NCBI GenBank assembly: GCA_025656895.1
Contig: JAHXHF010000078.1
Span: forward strand, 1 to 14,001
DNA length: 14,001 nucleotides
DNA from: a gamma proteobacterium symbiont of Bathyaustriella thionipta
GTDB taxonomy: Bacteria; Pseudomonadota; Gammaproteobacteria; Chromatiales; Chromatiaceae
Reading direction: 5' to 3'
Part shown: positions 7,240 through 13,910 of the stretch, piece after piece
Numbering within the stretch: the first letter of the stretch is position 1
Layout: the number at the start of each line of letters is the position of its first letter
Notes under the pieces: model-generated
Databases searched by the model: none
What the model was told of the DNA's origin: nothing
What the model saw: the letters and a program-made list of their open reading frames with translations, nothing else
Position numbers and translations under genes: made by a program

Positions 7240-7249
7240 GTTGCATTAA

Positions 7250-7253
7250 CCTC
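7250..7253 (-). promoter_or_regulatory. Ribosome-binding site deciding the rpsH start
   Basis: GAGG on the minus strand, within CTGAGGTTAA, lies 10 bases before the ATG at 7239. It is the only good Shine-Dalgarno in the rpsN-rpsH gap and is too far (16 bases) from the second ATG at 7233. Confidence 0.7.
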
Positions 7254-7300
7254 AGGTCAGACTGCCAGAGCGGCACGATACCCAATAATATTTAAAAAAA

Positions 7301-7606
7301 CTACCAACTTGCCTTACTTAAACCGGGAACATCACCACGCATGGCTGCTTCACGTAATTTGTTACGACTAAGACCAAATTTACGATAAAAACCGTGTGGT
7401 CTGCCGGTTATACGACAACGGTTACGCTGCCGGCTGACACTTGAATCACGTGGCATTTTCTGCAATTTAAACTGTGCCAGTTCACAATCATCTAAAGTTG
7501 AATTCGGGTTTTTTATGATCGCCTTCAACTGAGAACGTTTTTCCGCATAGCGTGCGGCCAGTTTTTTGCGTTTAACATCACGCGCTATCATGCTTTTCTT
7601 GGCCAT
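7301..7606 (-). CDS. rpsN: 30S ribosomal protein S14 (zinc-free form)
   Basis: It encodes 101 residues, the long S14 form of E. coli. S14 is a late-binding protein of the small-subunit head near S3, S10 and S19. The C-terminal half contains RNRCRITGRPHGFYRKFGLS, RNKLREAAMRGDVPG and the final KASW. Only two cysteines are present (41 and 63) and no CxxC pairs, so this is the zinc-independent C- form, in contrast to the zinc-binding L36 in the same cluster. TAGG lies 10 bases before the ATG and overlaps the rplE TAG stop 11 bases upstream. Confidence 0.98.
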   Translation of the reverse strand: MAKKSMIARDVKRKKLAARYAEKRSQLKAIIKNPNSTLDDCELAQFKLQKMPRDSSVSRQRNRCRITGRPHGFYRKFGLSRNKLREAAMRGDVPGLSKASW

Positions 7607-7617
7607 AGAATTTATAC

Positions 7618-8157
7618 CTATCGCTTAAATGGTAAATTAAATGCTTCCAACAACGCACGACCTTCTTCATCGGTTCGCGCAGTTGTGGTCAACGTAATGT
7701 CTAAACCCCTTAGAGTATCGACTTTATCGTAATCGATTTCCGGGAAGATAATTTGCTCTTTCACACCCATACTGTAATTACCGCGTCCGTCAAAAGACTT
7801 GGGATTAAGCCCACGAAAATCACGGATACGGGGGATAGAGATATTCACCAGCCGGTCGAGGAATTCATACATACGTTCTTTACGTAGGGTTACCTTACAA
7901 CCAATAGGCCAGCCCTCACGCACTTTAAAACCAGCAATAGATTTACGCGCCAGGGTTACCAGAGGTTTTTGACCTGAAATTGCCGTCATATCACGAGTAG
8001 CAAATTCCATCACTTTTTTGTCAGCAAGCGCCTCACCGACACCCATATTAAGGGTGATTTTAGTAAGACGAGGAACTGCCATAATAGAGGCCAGGCCCAG
8101 CTTTTCCTGTAACTCAGCAACCAGACGATCACGATATATTTCTTGTAAACGAGCCAT
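7618..8157 (-). CDS. rplE: 50S ribosomal protein L5
   Basis: It encodes 179 residues, as in E. coli. L5 binds 5S rRNA and contacts P-site tRNA and S13 across bridge B1b. Landmarks are ITLNMGVGEALADKKVMEFA, GQKPLVTLARKSIAGFKVRE, IPRIRDFRGLNPKSFDGRGN and IFPEIDYDKVD. GAGG 9 bases before the ATG overlaps the rplX TGA stop. In E. coli the S8 repressor site spans this rplX-rplE junction. I could not confirm an equivalent RNA structure here by eye. Confidence 0.98.
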   Translation of the reverse strand: MARLQEIYRDRLVAELQEKLGLASIMAVPRLTKITLNMGVGEALADKKVMEFATRDMTAISGQKPLVTLARKSIAGFKVREGWPIGCKVTLRKERMYEFLDRLVNISIPRIRDFRGLNPKSFDGRGNYSMGVKEQIIFPEIDYDKVDTLRGLDITLTTTARTDEEGRALLEAFNLPFKR

Positions 8158-8168
8158 AACTAAAAACC

Positions 8169-8492
8169 TCAGGCGTCCACGACTTCGCCGTTAGACTTAA
8201 AAATGCGTACCTTGCGACCATCATCTAATAGCTTTGCGCCGACACGATCGCCTTTGCCGGTTTCAGGATTAAACAAGGCAACATTGGATATATGCAAAGG
8301 CATCTCTTTTTCAACGATGCCTCCAGCCTGACCCTTTTCAGGATTAGCTTTTTCATGCTTTTTGACAACATTTACATTTTCAACAATCACTTTCTGATTA
8401 TCCAAAACACGAACAATGCGTCCTGTTTTACCTTTGTCTTTTCCAGCGGTGACAATTACTTCATCGCCAGATCTAATTTTACTAATAGCCAT
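8169..8492 (-). CDS. rplX: 50S ribosomal protein L24
   Basis: It encodes 107 residues (E. coli 104). L24 is an assembly initiator that binds the 5' end of 23S rRNA and sits by the exit tunnel. The N-terminal KOW motif lies at about residues 6-33 (IRSGDEVIVTAGKDKGKTGR). It is followed by VNVVKKHEKANPEKGQAGGI and the family motif EMPLHISNVALFNPETGK. The Shine-Dalgarno is poor (a TGAGACGG that overlaps the rplN stop). The 10-base spacing from rplN suggests that translation benefits from coupling to rplN. Confidence 0.97.
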   Translation of the reverse strand: MAISKIRSGDEVIVTAGKDKGKTGRIVRVLDNQKVIVENVNVVKKHEKANPEKGQAGGIVEKEMPLHISNVALFNPETGKGDRVGAKLLDDGRKVRIFKSNGEVVDA

Positions 8493-8502
8493 GTTTACCG
8501 TC

Positions 8503-8871
8503 TCACAAAACTTCAGGGGCCAGAGAAATAATTTTCATGAACTTCTCACCACGCAGTTCACGAGTAACCGGACCAAATATACGGGTACCAATTGGTTGGT
8601 GCTGGGCATTTAACAAAACTGCTGCATTACCATCAAAACGAATCAGTGAACCGTCAGGGCGTCTCACACCCTTGGCAGTACGAACGACCACTGCGTTATA
8701 AACGTCACCTTTTTTCACTTTACCGCGAGAAATCGCCTCTTTAATACTGACTTTGATAATGTCGCCAATACCGGCATAACGACGATGTGAACCGCCCAAA
8801 ACCTTAATGCATTGAACACTTCGTGCGCCACTGTTGTCAGCAACGCTTAATCTAGTTTGCATTTGAATCAT
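8503..8871 (-). CDS. rplN: 50S ribosomal protein L14
   Basis: It encodes 122 residues (E. coli 123). L14 lies at the subunit interface, forms bridges B5 and B8 and contacts L19 and silencing factor RsfS. Landmarks are TRLSVADNSGARSVQCIKVL, GGSHRRYAGIGDIIKVSIKE, VRRPDGSLIRFDGNAAVL and TRIFGPVTRELR. It is the first gene of the spc block, 105 bases after rpsQ. A candidate promoter lies in that gap. The immediate upstream sequence TAGAGCAAA gives a modest Shine-Dalgarno about 5 bases from the ATG. Confidence 0.98.
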   Translation of the reverse strand: MIQMQTRLSVADNSGARSVQCIKVLGGSHRRYAGIGDIIKVSIKEAISRGKVKKGDVYNAVVVRTAKGVRRPDGSLIRFDGNAAVLLNAQHQPIGTRIFGPVTRELRGEKFMKIISLAPEVL

Positions 8872-8927
8872 TTTGCTCTACCGTAAGTCATTACCTGAAA
8901 TGGAACATCTCGGGCAACATACAACCA

Positions 8928-8955
8928 ATTAAAAGTCAGAAAAAATATCTGTTAA
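8928..8955 (-). promoter_or_regulatory. Candidate sigma70 promoter for the spc block
   Basis: On the minus strand TTAACA (8955-8950) is separated by 16 bases from TTTAAT (8933-8928). Each hexamer matches the consensus at 5 of 6 positions, and the spacer is AT-rich. It is in the 105-base rpsQ-rplN gap, the position of the E. coli spc promoter. Transcription would start near 8920, about 50 bases before the rplN ATG. The rest of the gap shows no strong hairpin. The T run just after rpsQ lacks a stem, so S10-block transcripts probably read through. Confidence 0.6.
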
Positions 8956-8976
8956 TCAGGCTTTTAAAAAAACCGA

Positions 8977-9237
8977 TTAAACTGTTTTGTTATCTATGGA
9001 GCGTAATTTCCAGGATTTATTTTTCGAGTAAGGCCTGCATTGCTCGATTGTGACCAGATCACCAATTTTACATTGGTTGTTTTCATCGTGGGCTTGAATA
9101 CGAGAAGAGCGTCTGATGATCTTACCATAAAGTGGATGTTTAACGCTGCGCTCAACAAGCACAACGATTGATTTATCCATCTTGTCACTGACGACCTTAC
9201 CAGTCTGTCCACCACGATTAATTTGTTGATCACTCAT
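8977..9237 (-). CDS. rpsQ: 30S ribosomal protein S17
   Basis: It encodes 86 residues (E. coli 84). S17 is an OB-fold primary binder of 16S rRNA helices 7 and 11 in the lower body. Landmarks are TGKVVSDKMDKSIVVLVERS, VKHPLYGKIIRRSSRIQAHD and IGDLVTIEQCRPYSKNKSW. AGGA lies 8 bases before the ATG. The gene starts 2 bases after rpmC and is the last gene of the S10 block. Confidence 0.98.
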   Translation of the reverse strand: MSDQQINRGGQTGKVVSDKMDKSIVVLVERSVKHPLYGKIIRRSSRIQAHDENNQCKIGDLVTIEQCRPYSKNKSWKLRSIDNKTV

Positions 9238-9239
9238 TA

Positions 9240-9437
9240 TTACGATCCTGCTTTAAGCTTTTCGTTAATCACGGTTTTAACCCGTGCAATATCCTTACGC
9301 ACAGCAGTAACCTGTGACGAGTTTGTTAGTTGGCCGGTTGAGTGCTGCATACGCAGATTAAACTGCTCTTTTCTCAGCTCAAGTAACGTTTTTTCTAAAC
9401 CGGCGCCGTCCTGTGACCGCAGATCTGAAGCTTTCAT
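9240..9437 (-). CDS. rpmC: 50S ribosomal protein L29
   Basis: It encodes 65 residues (E. coli 63). L29 is a two-helix protein at the tunnel exit beside L23 and forms part of the docking area for trigger factor and SRP. Landmarks are MKASDLRSQ, LEKTLLELRKEQFNLRMQ and VTAVRKDIARVKTVINEK, all strongly helical and charged. Its ATG shares one base with the rplP TAA (TAATG). The Shine-Dalgarno is poor (GGA about 10 bases away), so initiation probably depends on re-use of ribosomes ending rplP. Confidence 0.97.
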   Translation of the reverse strand: MKASDLRSQDGAGLEKTLLELRKEQFNLRMQHSTGQLTNSSQVTAVRKDIARVKTVINEKLKAGS

Positions 9438-9850
9438 TACATTACCGTCCGTTTTGTAAATACAGTTTTAATTGGAAGTTTGGCGGCTGCTAAGGTAAAA
9501 GCCTCGCGCGCCATTTCTTCTGTTACACCTTCAATTTCGTATAACATTCTGCCGGGCTGAACCAGGCAAACCCAATATTCAACATTACCTTTACCTTTAC
9601 CCTGGCGTACTTCCAGTGGTTTCTTGGTAATAGGTTTATCCGGAAATGCCCTTATCCATAATTTACCGCCACGCTTTACATAACGGGTAATGGTACGGCG
9701 CGCTGATTCGATCTGGCGTGCAGTCAAACGACCGCGACCCACCGCTTTCAAACCATATTCACCGAAGCTGACTTTACTACCGGAAGTAGCCAGGCCTCTA
9801 TTTCTGCCTTTGTGCTGCTTACGAAACTTGGTACGTTTTGGTTGTAACAT
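9437..9850 (-). CDS. rplP: 50S ribosomal protein L16
   Basis: It encodes 137 residues (E. coli 136). L16 is a late-assembly protein near the peptidyl transferase centre and contacts A- and P-site tRNAs. Landmarks are MLQPKRTKFRKQHKGRN, WIRAFPDKPITKKPLEVRQ, GKGKGNVEYWVCLVQPGRML and the end KTVFTKRTVM. Arg82 in the VRQGKGKG loop corresponds to E. coli Arg81, the residue hydroxylated by the oxygenase YcfD. AAAGG lies 8 bases before the ATG, 2 bases after the rpsC TAG. The stop overlaps the rpmC start. Confidence 0.98.
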   Translation of the reverse strand: MLQPKRTKFRKQHKGRNRGLATSGSKVSFGEYGLKAVGRGRLTARQIESARRTITRYVKRGGKLWIRAFPDKPITKKPLEVRQGKGKGNVEYWVCLVQPGRMLYEIEGVTEEMAREAFTLAAAKLPIKTVFTKRTVM

Positions 9851-9852
9851 GA

Positions 9853-10527
9853 CTAAGACCTTTTTGCAGAATTGGCTGCTTCTGCAGCACCTTCCATTCC
9901 GCCGTAAATTTCACCTCTGAACACCCAGACTTTGATACCAATCAGTCCATAAGTGGTATGGGCTTCTGCTGTTCCGTAATCAATATCAGCACGCAGGGTA
10001 TGTAGTGGGACACGGCCTTCACGATACCATTCGGAGCGGGCAATCTCTGCACCATTCAAGCGACCACCCACCTGAATTTTAATACCACCGGCGCCAAGAC
10101 GTATAGAGTTCTGTACCGCACGTTTCATCGCTCGACGGAACATAACACGACGCTCTAACTGTTGGGCAATACCTTCTGCAACCAGGGTAGCCTCCAGTTC
10201 AGGCTTGCGTATTTCTTCAACACTTATATTAACAGGCATGCCGATCATAGAAGATACACTGGAACGCAGAGCATCAATGTCACCGCCTTTCTTACCGATT
10301 ACCAGGCCAGGACGGGCAGTATGTATCGTGATATGGGCATTCTTGGCAGGCCGGTCAATCTGGATTCGACTAACAGACGCATCAGAAAGCTTTTTCTTCA
10401 AATATGCACGCACCTTTAGATCTGCATTGAGCATATCAGGATAGTTTTTTGAATTAGCATACCAGCGAGAAGTCCAGTCTTTAACAATACCTAGACGAAT
10501 GCCAGTTGGATGTACTTTTTGACCCAT
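9853..10527 (-). CDS. rpsC: 30S ribosomal protein S3
   Basis: It encodes 224 residues (E. coli 233, the difference lying in the variable C-terminal tail). S3 lines the mRNA entry tunnel in the small-subunit head with S4 and S5. The N-terminus is MGQKVHPTGIRLGIVKDW. A type II KH domain spans about residues 39-107 with its GKKG loop at 78-81. The C-terminal domain has GRLNGAEIARSEWYREGRVP, LRADIDYGTAEAHTTYG and IGIKVWVFRGEIYGG. AAAGG lies 9 bases before the ATG. The gene follows rplV by 23 bases and ends in TAG. Confidence 0.98.
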   Translation of the reverse strand: MGQKVHPTGIRLGIVKDWTSRWYANSKNYPDMLNADLKVRAYLKKKLSDASVSRIQIDRPAKNAHITIHTARPGLVIGKKGGDIDALRSSVSSMIGMPVNISVEEIRKPELEATLVAEGIAQQLERRVMFRRAMKRAVQNSIRLGAGGIKIQVGGRLNGAEIARSEWYREGRVPLHTLRADIDYGTAEAHTTYGLIGIKVWVFRGEIYGGMEGAAEAANSAKRS

Positions 10528-10550
10528 TACGGATTACCTTTAATATAAAC

Positions 10551-10883
10551 TCAATCGTCCGACACAGTCACGGTCATGTGACTGGTGCGTTTTAAAATAC
10601 GGCTTGCCCGGCCCTTAGCTCTTGCACGAATACGCTTCATGGTAGGACCTTCGTCCACACAAACACGGCTGACACGCAGCTCGTCAATATCAGCGCCCAG
10701 GTTATTCTCAGCATTAGCAATTGCTGATTCTAACAGTTTTCGCATGATATCGGCGCCTTTTTTTGGGCTGAATGTCAATATATTCAATGCTTGTTCGACC
10801 GGCAGTCCACGAATCTGATCTGCGACCAGTCTTCCCTTCTGAGCCGATAAGCGAGCATGTTTAAGCTTTGCTAAGACCTGCAT
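10551..10883 (-). CDS. rplV: 50S ribosomal protein L22
   Basis: It encodes 110 residues, as in E. coli. L22 spans the large subunit from the surface to the exit tunnel, where its beta-hairpin forms the constriction with L4. Landmarks are KHARLSAQKGRLVADQIRG, LESAIANAENNLGADIDELR and VDEGPTMKRIRARAKGRAS. The Met82-Lys83-Arg84 triplet is intact; its deletion in E. coli gives macrolide resistance. AAAGGA lies 7 bases before the ATG and overlaps the rpsS stop 11 bases upstream. Confidence 0.98.
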   Translation of the reverse strand: MQVLAKLKHARLSAQKGRLVADQIRGLPVEQALNILTFSPKKGADIMRKLLESAIANAENNLGADIDELRVSRVCVDEGPTMKRIRARAKGRASRILKRTSHMTVTVSDD

Positions 10884-10894
10884 GTTCTGTTCCT

Positions 10895-11167
10895 TTATTT
10901 CGACTTTTTATCCGCAGTATGACCACGATAAGTGCGAGTAAGAGCGAATTCGCCCAACTTGTGTCCAACCATATTCTCACTGATTAAAACAGGAACATGA
11001 ATGCGCCCGTTATATACAGCAATGGTTAAACCCACCATGTCTGGCAGCACCATAGAACGACGTGACCAGGTTTTAATGGGACGGCGATCATTACTTTCAA
11101 TGGCCGTTGCTACCTTTTTTGCAAGGTGATGATCGATGAACGGCCCTTTTGATACTGAACGTGGCAC
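10895..11167 (-). CDS. rpsS: 30S ribosomal protein S19 (GTG start)
   Basis: It encodes 90 residues (E. coli 92). S19 is in the head, binds S13 and forms intersubunit bridge B1a with the large subunit. Landmarks are PRSVSKGPFIDHHLAKKV, RRPIKTWSRRSMVLPDMVG, YNGRIHVPVLISENMVGHKL and GEFALTRTYRGH. The start codon is GTG at 11167, the only non-ATG start I found in the cluster. The next residues PRSVSKGPF match the family N-terminus, and GAGG lies 9 bases upstream. It follows rplB by 18 bases and precedes rplV by 11 bases. Confidence 0.97.
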   Translation of the reverse strand: MPRSVSKGPFIDHHLAKKVATAIESNDRRPIKTWSRRSMVLPDMVGLTIAVYNGRIHVPVLISENMVGHKLGEFALTRTYRGHTADKKSK

Positions 11168-11176
11168 AGCGTTTAT

Positions 11177-11180
11177 CCTC
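11177..11180 (-). promoter_or_regulatory. Ribosome-binding site supporting the rpsS GTG start
   Basis: GAGG within TTAGAGGATAAACG lies 9 bases before the GTG at 11167 in the 18-base rplB-rpsS gap. No upstream in-frame ATG lies in that gap, so the GTG start is the only sensible choice. Confidence 0.75.
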
Positions 11181-11185
11181 TAAAA

Positions 11186-12016
11186 TTATCTACGTTTATT
11201 TCTGCGACGGACAATCATATTATCCGTCCGCTTATTAGATCGTGTTTTATAACCTTTGGTAGGCGTACCCCAGGGGCTCACAGGATGACGTCCACCTGAA
11301 GTCCTGCCTTCACCACCACCATGCGGGTGATCAACCGGGTTCATAACAACACCACGAACAGTAGGACGAACACCACGCCAACGGGTGGCACCGGCCTTAC
11401 CTAATGAGCGCAGGCTATGCTCGGAATTACAAACCTCACCAATAACAGCGCGACAGGCTGAAGGCACTTTTCGCATTTCACCTGAACGCAGGCGTAGAGT
11501 GACAAAACGTCCTTCTCTGGCTACCAGTTGGGCAGAACCTCCGGCACTTCGCACCATCTGAGCACCACCACCCACTTTCAATTCAACACAGTGAATGGTT
11601 GTTCCCAGCGGAATATTACTCATAGGCAAACAGTTGCCCGCAACTATAGGAGCGTGTATACCACTTTCGACAATGCTGCCGGCTTTGATACCCTTGGGAG
11701 CAATAATATAACGGCGCTCACCATCAGCATATTTTACCAAAGCAATATGTGCCGAGCGATTGGGATCATATTCCAGCCGTTCAACTGTACCCTTAACACC
11801 TTCCTTATTGCGCTTAAAGTCAATTACGCGATAACGACGTTTATGGCCACCGCCACGGTGACGGGTGGTAATACGTCCAGCATTATTACGTCCACCTGAT
11901 TTTGGATTGCTTTCAAGTAAAGCGCCCCAGGGTGAACCCTTGTGCAGGTCTGGATTACTGACCTTGACGACAAAACGCCGCCCAGGAGATGTTGGTTTTG
12001 TTTTTACTAGTGCCAT
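11186..12016 (-). CDS. rplB: 50S ribosomal protein L2
   Basis: It encodes 276 residues (E. coli 273). L2 is a core large-subunit protein needed for subunit association and near the peptidyl transferase centre. The N-terminal half has GRNNAGRITTRHRGGGHKRR and an OB-like domain. The C-terminal SH3-like domain includes VGGGAQMVRSAGGSAQLVAR. The conserved MNPVDHPHGGGEGRTSGGRH lies at residues 225-244, where the first His (230) corresponds to E. coli His229. A modest GAGAG lies about 10 bases before the ATG, and the gene follows rplW by 26 bases. Confidence 0.98.
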   Translation of the reverse strand: MALVKTKPTSPGRRFVVKVSNPDLHKGSPWGALLESNPKSGGRNNAGRITTRHRGGGHKRRYRVIDFKRNKEGVKGTVERLEYDPNRSAHIALVKYADGERRYIIAPKGIKAGSIVESGIHAPIVAGNCLPMSNIPLGTTIHCVELKVGGGAQMVRSAGGSAQLVAREGRFVTLRLRSGEMRKVPSACRAVIGEVCNSEHSLRSLGKAGATRWRGVRPTVRGVVMNPVDHPHGGGEGRTSGGRHPVSPWGTPTKGYKTRSNKRTDNMIVRRRNKRR

Positions 12017-12042
12017 AACTTAATAACTCTCGGAATACGCGC

Positions 12043-12339
12043 TTATGCGCCGCCCGCAAATTGAATATCGTTGCCTTCAGCCAGTTTTACATAGGCTTTT
12101 TTCCAGTCATTGCGACGACCGGCAATCTGGCCAAAACGCTTTACCTTTCCATTTACATTCAGAACTTTCACTGAAACAACCTTTACATCAAACAATTTTT
12201 CGACCGCATGACGTATTTCTAACTTATTCGCGTCCGGCAGCACTCGAAAAGTAAACTGACGATTACTGTCTGCAGCATTGGTTGATTTTTCAGAAACCAA
12301 TGGCCCTAACAGGACTTGTAATAAACGTTCTTCATTCAT
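12043..12339 (-). CDS. rplW: 50S ribosomal protein L23
   Basis: It encodes 98 residues (E. coli 100). L23 is at the tunnel exit and is the main docking site for trigger factor and SRP. Landmarks are ERLLQVLLGPLVSEKSTNAA, EIRHAVEKLFDVKVVSVKVL and GRRNDWKKAYVKLAEG. Glu17 in VSEK matches the E. coli Glu18 that contacts trigger factor. Its ATG overlaps the rplD TGA by 4 bases (ATGA), a typical translational-coupling junction. It ends 26 bases before rplB. Confidence 0.98.
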   Translation of the reverse strand: MNEERLLQVLLGPLVSEKSTNAADSNRQFTFRVLPDANKLEIRHAVEKLFDVKVVSVKVLNVNGKVKRFGQIAGRRNDWKKAYVKLAEGNDIQFAGGA

Positions 12340-12938
12340 GACAAACGTTCCTCAATAGATTTGACGGCTTCTGCGGTCATCAATACCGATTTATAAGCAA
12401 GCAAAGAAACCGGGTTGACTTCACTAACGTCCATTACATCAACATGATGCAGGTTACGAGCAGCCAGATATAAGTTTTCATCTGTATCAGAAGTGACAAT
12501 CAGGACATCAGTCAAGCCCATATCTTTCAGCTTGCCCAGCAGCACTTTGGTGCGGGGCTCTGCTACGCTGAATTCACTGACAAACGACAGACGTTCCTGG
12601 CGGTTCAGTTCAGACAGCATAGATCGCATGGCTGAACGATACATTTTACGATTCACTTTTTGACTGAAATTGCGCGGTTGAGCAGCAAATGTTACACCAC
12701 CTGAACGCCAGATCGGGCTTCGGGAAGTACCCGCTCTTGCTCGACCCGTTCCTTTTTGACGCCAGGGCTTCGCACCACCACCTCTAACATCAGAGCGTGA
12801 TTTGTTAGACTTTGTACCTGAGCGCGCAGCCGATTGATAGGCTGTGACAATCTGGTGGATAAGCGCTTCATTATAGGCACTATCGAACACCTTGTCTGCA
12901 ACAGTCAGGTTGTCAGCTCCAATAACAGTAAGCTCCAT
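12336..12938 (-). CDS. rplD: 50S ribosomal protein L4
   Basis: It encodes 200 residues (E. coli 201). L4 folds 23S rRNA and lines the exit tunnel. In E. coli it also represses the S10 operon through the S10 leader RNA. The tunnel loop (about residues 40-90) carries SDVRGGGAKPWRQKGTGRAR, and Lys62 is the equivalent of E. coli Lys63, whose change gives macrolide resistance. The following FAAQPRNFSQKVNRKMYRSA is typical. The globular part ends with MTAEAVKSIEERLS. GGGAG lies 7 bases before the ATG, 2 bases after rplC. Because no S10-type leader fits before rpsJ here, the autoregulatory role is doubtful in this organism. Confidence 0.98.
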   Translation of the reverse strand: MELTVIGADNLTVADKVFDSAYNEALIHQIVTAYQSAARSGTKSNKSRSDVRGGGAKPWRQKGTGRARAGTSRSPIWRSGGVTFAAQPRNFSQKVNRKMYRSAMRSMLSELNRQERLSFVSEFSVAEPRTKVLLGKLKDMGLTDVLIVTSDTDENLYLAARNLHHVDVMDVSEVNPVSLLAYKSVLMTAEAVKSIEERLS

Positions 12939-12940
12939 GA

Positions 12941-13582
12941 TCAGACTCCCTTGACTGCCGTTTTAACAATTACATTAGAATTTCTGGAACCCGGCACAGC
13001 ACCTTTGATCAACAACAGGTTACGTTCATTGTCAACACGCACTATTTCAAGATTTTGTGTTGTCTGATTCACATCACCCATATGACCGGCCATTTTCTTA
13101 CCTTTGAAAACCCGGCCCGGTGTCTGGCACTGGCCAATTGAACCCGGCGCTCTATGAGAGATAGAGTTACCGTGAGTAGCATCCTGCATGGCAAAGTTAT
13201 GACGTTTTACGCCACCGGCAAAACCCTTACCTTTGGTGCGACCCTGCACATCAACCTTCTGACCGGCTTCAAACTGTTCAATAGTAATGGCTGAGCCCAG
13301 TTCAAGATTATCGCCTTCACCAGCGGGAAGTCTGAATTCCCAAAGACCTGTACCTGCTTCTACGCCTGCTTTTGCGTAATGCCCGGCGGAAGCCTTGTTC
13401 ACTCGTGATGCTTTACGCGAACCTACGGTAACCTGGACAGCCGCATAGCCATCTGCTTCAACTGTTTTTAATTGAGTGACTCTATTAGGTTCAGCCTGGA
13501 TGACTGAAACCGGAAGACTCTCTCCACTTTCAGTAAATATCCGGGTCATGCCTATTTTTTTGCCGACTATACCAATCGTCAT
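12941..13582 (-). CDS. rplC: 50S ribosomal protein L3
   Basis: It encodes 213 residues (E. coli 209). L3 is an early-assembly protein whose long loop approaches the peptidyl transferase centre. Landmarks are MTIGIVGKKIGMTRIFTESG, AGTGLWEFRLP, KGKGFAGGVKRHNF and DATHGNSISHRAPGSIG. Gln153 in GQCQTPG aligns with E. coli Gln150, the site of N5-methylation by PrmB. The preceding residue is Cys152 where E. coli has Asn. GAGG lies 9 bases before the ATG and overlaps the rpsJ TGA stop 11 bases upstream. Confidence 0.98.
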   Translation of the reverse strand: MTIGIVGKKIGMTRIFTESGESLPVSVIQAEPNRVTQLKTVEADGYAAVQVTVGSRKASRVNKASAGHYAKAGVEAGTGLWEFRLPAGEGDNLELGSAITIEQFEAGQKVDVQGRTKGKGFAGGVKRHNFAMQDATHGNSISHRAPGSIGQCQTPGRVFKGKKMAGHMGDVNQTTQNLEIVRVDNERNLLLIKGAVPGSRNSNVIVKTAVKGV

Positions 13583-13593
13583 TTTCCCGTTCC

Positions 13594-13905
13594 TCAGTTC
13601 AGTTTAATCTGAACATCTACACCTGCAGACAGATCAAGCTTCATCAGAGCATCTACTGTTTTATCAGTAGGATCGATGATATCCATCAGGCGATTGTGCG
13701 TACGAATTTCATATTGATCACGCGCATCTTTATTCACATGCGGTGAAATCAAAATGGTAAAGCGTTCTTTTTTGGTAGGTAATGGAATGGGACCCAATAC
13801 CTGCGCACCAGTACGCTTTGCCGTGTTAACAATCTCACGTGCAGACGAATCAATCAGACGATGATCAAAAGCCTTAAGACGGATACGAATTCTTTGATTT
13901 GCCAT
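13594..13905 (-). CDS. rpsJ: 30S ribosomal protein S10
   Basis: It encodes 103 residues, the same as E. coli S10. S10 is part of the small-subunit head and also, as NusE, pairs with NusB in transcription antitermination and with NusG to link transcription with translation. Landmarks are NQRIRIRLKAFDHRLIDSSA, GPIPLPTKKERFTILISPHV and DARDQYEIRTHNRLMDI. Two tandem ATG codons exist at 13908 and 13905. The second gives MANQRIRIR and the exact family length, with a GAG 8 bases upstream. The first ATG remains possible and would add one Met. The tuf TAA is only 5 (or 2) bases upstream, so the start is embedded in the end of tuf and no separate leader exists. Confidence 0.97.
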   Translation of the reverse strand: MANQRIRIRLKAFDHRLIDSSAREIVNTAKRTGAQVLGPIPLPTKKERFTILISPHVNKDARDQYEIRTHNRLMDIIDPTDKTVDALMKLDLSAGVDVQIKLN

Positions 13906-13910
13906 CATAC

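Noticed and set aside
7240..7300. The rpsN-rpsH gap has a T run, a TATTAT and a small TGCC/GGCA hairpin, which could be a promoter or attenuator.
   Set aside because: No acceptable -35 hexamer lies 15-19 bases upstream of TATTAT. The stem is only 4 bp with no U tract after it. Only the GAGG before rpsH is convincing.
8891..8920. A 9-codon minus-strand open frame in the rpsQ-rplN gap that starts about where the predicted spc transcript would begin, so it could be a leaderless leader peptide.
   Set aside because: It has no Shine-Dalgarno, no run of regulatory codons and no attenuator hairpin after it. Frames this short arise by chance.
8940..8976. A T-rich run just after the rpsQ stop that resembles a terminator tail.
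   Set aside because: No GC-rich inverted repeat precedes it, so it is not an intrinsic terminator.
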